Below, piece by piece: positions 61,590-64,000 of a stretch of 64,000 nucleotides of DNA. The number at the start of each line of letters is the position of its first letter. Within the stretch, counting starts at the first letter, position 1. The notes below the pieces were generated by a model, which did no database searches, was not told where the DNA came from, and worked only from the letters and a program-made list of their open reading frames with translations. Location: NCBI RefSeq assembly GCF_002088275.1, contig NZ_AQQS01000002.1:186001-250000 (forward strand), given 5' to 3'. The position numbers were made by a program, and so were the translations under genes. This DNA is from Aurantimonas sp. 22II-16-19i (GTDB lineage Bacteria > Pseudomonadota > Alphaproteobacteria > Rhizobiales > Rhizobiaceae).

Positions 61590-62432
61590 TCAGTCTGCGC
61601 CGAGGGATTGGCGGGGCAGGTCGGTGCGGCGTCCCCACTCGTTCCAGGACCCATCGTAGATCCGCCAGCCGGATTTTCCCATTCGCTCGAGCTGGAATGC
61701 GAGCACCGCGGCGGTGACGCCGGAGCCGCAGGTGGTGACGATCGGCCGGTCGGGATCGATCCCCGCTTCGCGGAAGGCCTGCTCGGCCTCCTCTGGCGGG
61801 CGAAAGACGAAGCCGCGCTCGGGATCGATCATGCTCGTCCAGGGCAGGTTGATCGCGCCCGGCATGTGGCCGCTGGCAAGCCCCGGGTAGCCGGAGGGAA
61901 GAGCGCCGCTGAAGCGGTCGGGCGTTCGCGCATCGACCACCTGCGCCGAACCGGTCTCGAGGGCCGCGAGAACGTCCTGCCACGCCGCAAGGTCCGCCGG
62001 TTGCGGCTGCGGCGTGAAGACCTTCACCTGTAGTTGAGCCGGATCGCCCGTCTCGACGGGACGGTCCTCGGCCTGCCAGCGGCGCAGGCCGCCGTCGAGG
62101 ATCGCCACCTTGTCGTGGCCGAAGCGGCGAAACATCCACCAGACCCGCGCCGCGACATAGGTGGCATCGTAGATCACGACCGGCGTCGAATTGCCGATCC
62201 CCAGCGCTCCGAGGGTCGCGGCGAAATGCTCCGGCGTCGGCATCGTGTTGGGATAGGGCGAGGCCGGATCGGAGGCGGCTTCGAGATCGAAGTGCCGGGC
62301 GCCGGGGACATGCCCGTCGCGAAAGGCCTCGATGCCCTTGCGTCCGGCCTCCGGTGCGAACCAGGCGCAGTCGAGCACGACCGCATCCTCACCGTCGCGT
62401 CGGCGCACGAGCTCGTCCGGTTCGATCAGCAT
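61590..62432 (-). CDS. 3-mercaptopyruvate sulfurtransferase-like protein
   Basis: A 280-residue protein with two rhodanese domains. The active loop CGSGVTA (Cys235) is the mercaptopyruvate sulfurtransferase form. GHVPGARHFDLEAASDP and GHMPGAINLPWTSMIDP open the two domains. ATG at 62432 has AGGAGA eight bases upstream; the frame continues to 62492 without a ribosome site. It would move sulfur from 3-mercaptopyruvate to thiol acceptors. Divergent from an OhrR-like gene. Confidence 0.91.
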   Translation of the reverse strand: MLIEPDELVRRRDGEDAVVLDCAWFAPEAGRKGIEAFRDGHVPGARHFDLEAASDPASPYPNTMPTPEHFAATLGALGIGNSTPVVIYDATYVAARVWWMFRRFGHDKVAILDGGLRRWQAEDRPVETGDPAQLQVKVFTPQPQPADLAAWQDVLAALETGSAQVVDARTPDRFSGALPSGYPGLASGHMPGAINLPWTSMIDPERGFVFRPPEEAEQAFREAGIDPDRPIVTTCGSGVTAAVLAFQLERMGKSGWRIYDGSWNEWGRRTDLPRQSLGAD

Positions 62433-62799
62433 CACCTGGCTCTCCTGGAAATCAACGCGGCACCACGAAGCATCGGACGGGCGCTCGGTCAACGGCGGGT
62501 GGGTCCCCGGACGCCGTCATTTCACCGGGTCGCGCATGGCGCGGCCTGCGCCGGGATTTTTGCGAAGAGGCGGGAATTCCGGCCCTTTAGAGTTTGCCGA
62601 CAAGGCGATATGTCTCGCAGACCGTCGAATCGCCTGACAGTGAGGCGCGTGACGACATTCGGACCTACGCCGGCTGGCCATTTGCGGGCAGATACGGCAT
62701 GCGTTGTTGTGCCCATTCGCTGGCATGGGTCTTATGTGATTGATCGAGCGAGGAACATCCCCCTCGCATGAGCAGACTGAATGGCTGAGACGGCTCGAG
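62433..62799. other. Divergent intergenic region
   Basis: About 365 bases between the sulfurtransferase and OhrR-like genes. It should hold both promoters. An AT-richer part near 62725-62760 contains TTGATCGA and could include an operator, but no strong palindrome is seen. No credible gene. Confidence 0.35.
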
Positions 62800-63252
62800 A
62801 TGGCTGACCACAAGACTCTGCGCCTCGACGATCAACTCTGCTTTGCGCTCTACGCCGCGACGAATGCCGTGACGCGGGCGTACCGGCCGCTGCTGGCCGA
62901 TCTCGACCTGACCTATCCGCAATATCTGGTGATGCTGGTGCTTTGGCAGGACGGCCGCTCCACGTCGCGCGCCATCGCCGATCGCCTGCATCTTTCCGCC
63001 AATGCCATCAGCCCGCTGCTCGAGCGGCTGGAGCGGGGCGGGCTGATTTTGCGCCAACGCGATCAGGCCGACCGGCGCGTCGTCCACATCGATCTGACGG
63101 AGCACGGCCGCGCGTTGCAGTCCCTGGCCTACGACGCACAGCAGGCGGTCGAATGCCGCACCGGTCTTGCTCTCGATGAGCTGGAACGTCTCCGCGACGA
63201 ACTGGTAGCGCTCGCCATGCGCATGGGCGGGAATGCCGTCTCCTGTCCTTGA
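62800..63252 (+). CDS. OhrR-like MarR family peroxide/persulfide sensor
   Basis: A 150-residue MarR protein of OhrR type: LCFALYAATNAVTRAYRPLLADLDLTYPQYLVMLVLW contains the conserved reactive Cys (Cys14). Helix-turn-helix: AIADRLHLSANAISPLLERLERGGLI, wing RDQADRRVVHIDL. OhrR is inactivated by organic hydroperoxides, in some bacteria also by reactive sulfur. The usual ohr peroxidase gene is not adjacent; the neighbour is a sulfurtransferase. Start ATG at 62800; an earlier in-frame codon at 62740 is possible. Confidence 0.86.
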   Translation: MADHKTLRLDDQLCFALYAATNAVTRAYRPLLADLDLTYPQYLVMLVLWQDGRSTSRAIADRLHLSANAISPLLERLERGGLILRQRDQADRRVVHIDLTEHGRALQSLAYDAQQAVECRTGLALDELERLRDELVALAMRMGGNAVSCP

Positions 63253-63457
63253 CGCCCCCATCGGCCGCAGCCGCGGGCGTCAGAAGGGCGGGATCGACCG
63301 GACCGAGGCGGCGAGGCGCCACCTCGGTCGGCCACGACCGGATCAGTCGAAGCAGGTAGCCCGATGGACCCCATCGGCAGGTCGGACGTCTGGTCCGCTC
63401 ACCCGCTGAGCCGAGCGGGTCGGATACACGGTCCGATCCGGGCGATCGGACGGGCGC

Positions 63458-63643
63458 TCAGTTGTTCGGCCCGTCGATGCGGGACGGAGAGATTGGATCG
63501 GAAGCCGGAAAGGTCTCGTCCAGCGCTTCGTCGAGTTCGGCTTCCTCGTGCTTGGCCTCGTCGCGTTCGCGCTTCTCCCGCTCGCGCTTTGCCTCGGAAG
63601 TCTCGTCGGCATCGTTCAGGCGGTTGTTGTTGCCATTGGTCAT
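63458..63643 (-). CDS. Small acidic protein of Rhizobiales type
   Basis: A 61-residue highly charged protein: KREREKRERDEAKHEEAELDEALDETFPASDPIS. The DEALDETFPASDP word is recurrent in small rhizobial proteins of unknown function. AGGG lies seven bases before the ATG at 63643. Coiled-coil/disordered; no catalytic motif. Confidence 0.7.
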   Translation of the reverse strand: MTNGNNNRLNDADETSEAKREREKRERDEAKHEEAELDEALDETFPASDPISPSRIDGPNN

Positions 63644-63777
63644 GGATTGCACCCTGTGACGGAATTCGTCCTGCCTGAACGATCATCCTCGCCGATGGTT
63701 TCCTTCGACCTCTTCGGCTGGCCGGTGTCCGGGACGCGCGGACGGCGCAACGTCGCCGGCTTGGCCGCTCCCCTGCG

Positions 63778-64000
63778 TCAATAGCCCGCCTGCCGGTCGA
63801 CGACATTGTCCAGCGCCTCGCCGCGCTCGTGCGCCGCGATCTGGCGCATGATGATCGGCGCCAGTGCGTCCGGGTCCGAGAGCGCCGCCGCATGGGGCGT
63901 CACGAACACCTTCGGATGGCTCCACAGCCGCGATTCCGCCGGCAGCGGCTCGGCATTGAAGACGTCGAGCGAGGCCTCCATCAGCCGGTCCTCGTCGAGG
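63778..64000 (-). CDS. GhrA-like D-2-hydroxyacid dehydrogenase, C-terminal part
   Basis: The frame stays open to the window edge, so about 73 C-terminal residues are seen. LMEASLDVFNAEPLP holds the catalytic Glu region, SRLWSHPKVFVTPHAAALSDPDA the catalytic His, and AAHERGEALDNVVDRQAGY is the typical glyoxylate/hydroxypyruvate reductase A end. The N-terminal part lies outside the window. Confidence 0.88.
   Translation of the reverse strand, partial: LDEDRLMEASLDVFNAEPLPAESRLWSHPKVFVTPHAAALSDPDALAPIIMRQIAAHERGEALDNVVDRQAGY

Overview
The window is high-GC chromosomal DNA with tightly packed genes, frequent 1-4 base start/stop overlaps (ATGA, TGATG, GTGA) and gene sets typical of Rhizobiales/Hyphomicrobiales: a full C-P lyase locus, a MarR/OmpR-type/EnvZ-type regulator group beside ilvE, imelysin/di-haem iron genes and a DUF4112 protein. 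An Aurantimonadaceae-like member would fit, but placement below the order is a guess. I saw no rRNA, tRNA, insertion sequence, prophage or CRISPR array.

Layout. 0-16 kb: a truncated ornithine/lysine decarboxylase, DUF4112 protein, CPA2 antiporter, a serine-hydrolase-like membrane protein coupled to a cytochrome P450, a B12-binding radical SAM enzyme, an MscS channel, YitT, a ligase-associated exonuclease, a MarR-GNAT pair behind an AT-rich palindromic operator, an SDR, CsbD and a Sel1-repeat protein. 16-25 kb: a 2-hydroxyacid dehydrogenase, an EnvZ-like kinase separated from its OmpR-like regulator by an antisense parDE module, a MarR gene, ilvE, a DMT exporter, a spermidine-synthase-like protein and an MBL hydrolase. 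25-31.2 kb: imelysin, di-haem DUF1111, imelysin and DUF1513, a periplasmic iron-related operon.

31.5-50.4 kb is the centre of interest: a phosphonate/organophosphorus region. phnGHIJ, phnKL-acetyltransferase, phnCDE and phnMN lie on the minus strand with phnF divergent from phnG. An antisense brnTA module, whose toxin gene has an in-frame stop, separates phnJ from phnK. No phnP is present, but beside phnF lies a PHP-family metallohydrolase divergent from an operon encoding a Tat-type binding protein, a lysophospholipid acyltransferase, an ABC ATPase and two permeases. Direct repeats of GTCAT-like words at 11-base spacing (Pho boxes) precede phnC, phnG, the PHP gene and the ABC operon, so the block reads as one PhoB regulon. 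A palindrome between phnG and phnF fits a PhnF operator.

50.4-64 kb: two unassigned genes, then a catabolic cluster (D-cysteine desulfhydrase-like, fused Dpp-type ATPase, ornithine cyclodeaminase-like, M20 hydrolase, DppB, DppC, DppA, GntR/FCD regulator). The same 15-base AT-rich word lies in both outward-facing intergenic regions and probably marks the GntR operator. A sulfurtransferase, an OhrR-like regulator, a small acidic protein and the C-terminal part of a GhrA-like reductase close the window.
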